A DNA stretch of 13,395 nucleotides from an uncultured archaeon (lineage in GTDB: Archaea > Micrarchaeota > Micrarchaeia > Micrarchaeales > CABMGC01), in contig CABMGC010000073.1 of assembly GCA_902385515.1 (NCBI GenBank), positions 1-13,395 on the forward strand, given 5' to 3'. The notes below the pieces were generated by a model that worked only from the letters and a program-made list of their open reading frames with translations, was not told where the DNA came from and ran no database searches. A program made the translations under genes and the position numbers. Numbering within the stretch: position 1 is the first letter of the stretch; each line of letters opens with the position of its first letter. This document shows, in pieces, positions 12,279 through 13,395 of this stretch.

Positions 12279-13310
12279 CTATGGCGCCGCCCTCCGCGCT
12301 AGCCCCCTCAAGTCTACCACGTACTTGTGTTTGCCCGTGGTGGTCTTGGGCACGATTATGCCGTCTCTTAAGACGATGTATTTTTCCGCATGGACTTCCT
12401 TAAGGGCTTCAATAATCTCCTTCTCCTTCGCCCTGCAGTTTTCAGGAAGCACTATTTCAACAGTGTCGACGCCGCCGACTGCTTTTATGTAGACGATGAA
12501 ATCCTGAGCATAATCCGACAGTTTGCTTACAATGTCGAATTTGGACGCCCTCCAGCCGTTGAGAACTAGCGCGTCGTCCTCGCGCCTATCGACCGTGAAC
12601 TCCTTCACCGAGCCGTCGTCATTATGCCTGACGTCTTTGACGATGTCTCCGGTCACATATCTCACTATCGGCATCGCAAAATTGTTGAGGTCCGTAACCA
12701 CGAGGGCGTCGCCCGCTTCAATCTCCACAGTTTCGACGTAAACGCCCTTAGCTATGACCTCCATCCTGTTTAGATTCTTATTTCTAGACACCGCGAACGT
12801 CCCGCATTCCGCGGCGCCCATCTGGTTGTACACTTCGATTTCTCTGTCTCTGCATTTCCTTATATGGTAATTGAGAAGCTGCTCTCCTCCTGCAGGTATG
12901 CACCTCGGCACGCATTCGGGGCCGATTCTGTCCAGAATTTTCATTACGTAGCTCGTTATTCCAAACCACACTGTGGGCCTGACCCTTTCTATTACGCTCA
13001 GAGTTCTTTCAACAGAGGTCGTGTTCCAGGCACCCAGCGGGAGGACTGGCACGCCCCTTCTTCCGCACGCGGCGTGAAATACGGGCGCCCTTCGGCTTCC
13101 GAGCCCGATAAGGCTAAGCACAACGTCATTTTCAGTGACCCCGAAATAGTCCAGCACCGCGCACTCAGTCTCGATTTCTGCTTCGACAGCCTCCTTAGAG
13201 CCGAATATGAATAGCGGCTCTCCGGTCGACCCACTTGTCGTCGTCATTTCCGCGAATTTTTCTGGATGTTTAAATATGCAGGGGTGGTCTGGAGGGTTCA
13301 AGAAATCCAT
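12279..13310 (-). CDS. PaaK/CapK-like adenylate-forming enzyme, N-terminally short
   Basis: A 343-residue ANL-superfamily protein. Core motifs run in order: ATP P-loop TTTSGSTGEP (23-32), NQMGAAECGTF (162-172) at the A5 position, RYVTGDIV (217-224), DRREDDALVLNGWRAS (241-256) at the hinge and PKTTTGKHKYVVD (321-333) with candidate catalytic lysines 327/329. PaaK-type enzymes activate a carboxylate (phenylacetate in PaaK) as acyl-AMP and usually pass it to CoA; this architecture also occurs in CapK and acyl-protein synthetases. PaaK is about 430 residues, and the roughly 80 before the P-loop are missing here. The frame is closed just upstream by TAA (13324-13322 on the minus strand), so the ATG at 13310 is the farthest start of usual type. 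It ends in TAG, 44 nt before the binding-protein ATG. Substrate unknown. Confidence 0.82.
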   Translation of the reverse strand: MDFLNPPDHPCIFKHPEKFAEMTTTSGSTGEPLFIFGSKEAVEAEIETECAVLDYFGVTENDVVLSLIGLGSRRAPVFHAACGRRGVPVLPLGAWNTTSVERTLSVIERVRPTVWFGITSYVMKILDRIGPECVPRCIPAGGEQLLNYHIRKCRDREIEVYNQMGAAECGTFAVSRNKNLNRMEVIAKGVYVETVEIEAGDALVVTDLNNFAMPIVRYVTGDIVKDVRHNDDGSVKEFTVDRREDDALVLNGWRASKFDIVSKLSDYAQDFIVYIKAVGGVDTVEIVLPENCRAKEKEIIEALKEVHAEKYIVLRDGIIVPKTTTGKHKYVVDLRGLARRAAP

Positions 13311-13315
13311 CGCAG

Positions 13316-13331
13316 CCGCCTTTTAAGGCGG
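13316..13331. repeat. 7-bp dyad directly before the PaaK-like gene
   Basis: CCGCCTT (13316-13322) and AAGGCGG (13325-13331) are perfect reverse complements with two bases between, starting 6 nt from the ATG at 13310. The dyad contains CCTTAAAAGG on the minus strand, which also looks TATA-like but is too close to the start. It could be an operator, a short hairpin over the ribosome site, or chance. Confidence 0.4.
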
Positions 13332-13395
13332 GGATGAATTGAACCCTTCAGCTTGATCTCTGTAAGTCTTTTTCTATCTGAATATTTTTGGCGGC

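Noticed and set aside
13311..13395. Possible 3' end of another minus-strand gene before the PaaK-like gene
   Set aside because: Two of three frames stay open long enough to be gene ends, but neither gives a recognisable sequence in this short stretch, so no gene is called.
1..13395. CRISPR arrays, rRNA genes or insertion sequences
   Set aside because: No regularly spaced repeats, no rRNA-like stretches and no transposase or integrase frames were seen on either strand.

Overview
The window reads as a chromosomal segment of a small-genome archaeon, most likely a DPANN lineage such as Micrarchaeota. This rests on several things. AT-rich TATA boxes sit about 22-31 nt upstream of many start codons, which is leaderless or near-leaderless archaeal promoter architecture. 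GTG and TTG starts are used and AGG/ATA codons are common. The tRNA-Val gene does not encode CCA. Several genes look archaeal: an HTH regulator resembling COG1709, a RelE-type toxin of archaeal type, and many small N-terminally anchored Cys/Asn/Ser-rich surface proteins. The lineage is an inference.

Layout. Positions 1-1195 (minus): the start of an unrecognised gene overlapping (ATGA) a 20-cysteine secreted repeat protein. 1317-3069 (plus): three membrane proteins (a two-TM protein with a large outer loop, an anchored Cys protein, and a bPH2/YdbS-like PH-domain protein). 3167-3856 (plus): an HTH regulator, ending 3 nt from the convergent HD phosphohydrolase. 3860-4967 (minus): a Nudix hydrolase followed 4 nt later by the HD phosphohydrolase, probably a nucleotide-cleansing operon. 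5008-5505 (minus): a pilin-like surface protein.

5627-8103 (minus) is the most unusual part. A soluble HerA/TraG/VirB4-like ATPase overlaps a Cys-rich protein by 28 nt. From memory, both resemble paired families that are widespread in Patescibacteria/CPR but functionally uncharacterised. The ATPase gene is visibly AT-richer than its neighbours.

8212-9161: a tRNA-Val(UAC) gene (minus) and, 879 nt away beyond its 3' end, an exact 14-nt direct copy of that 3' end. Between the two copies lie only a wHTH-type antitoxin gene with an in-frame TAG and an intact RelE-type toxin gene. This looks like a tRNA-integrated mini-element or remnant carrying a toxin-antitoxin module.

9338-13310: a carbamoyltransferase of the NodU/CmcH/TobZ fold with eroded hallmark motifs, a lone membrane-anchored NMT1/SsuA-type solute-binding protein, and a PaaK/CapK-like adenylate-forming enzyme lacking the usual N-terminal segment. 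No pathway linking these three can be read from the window.
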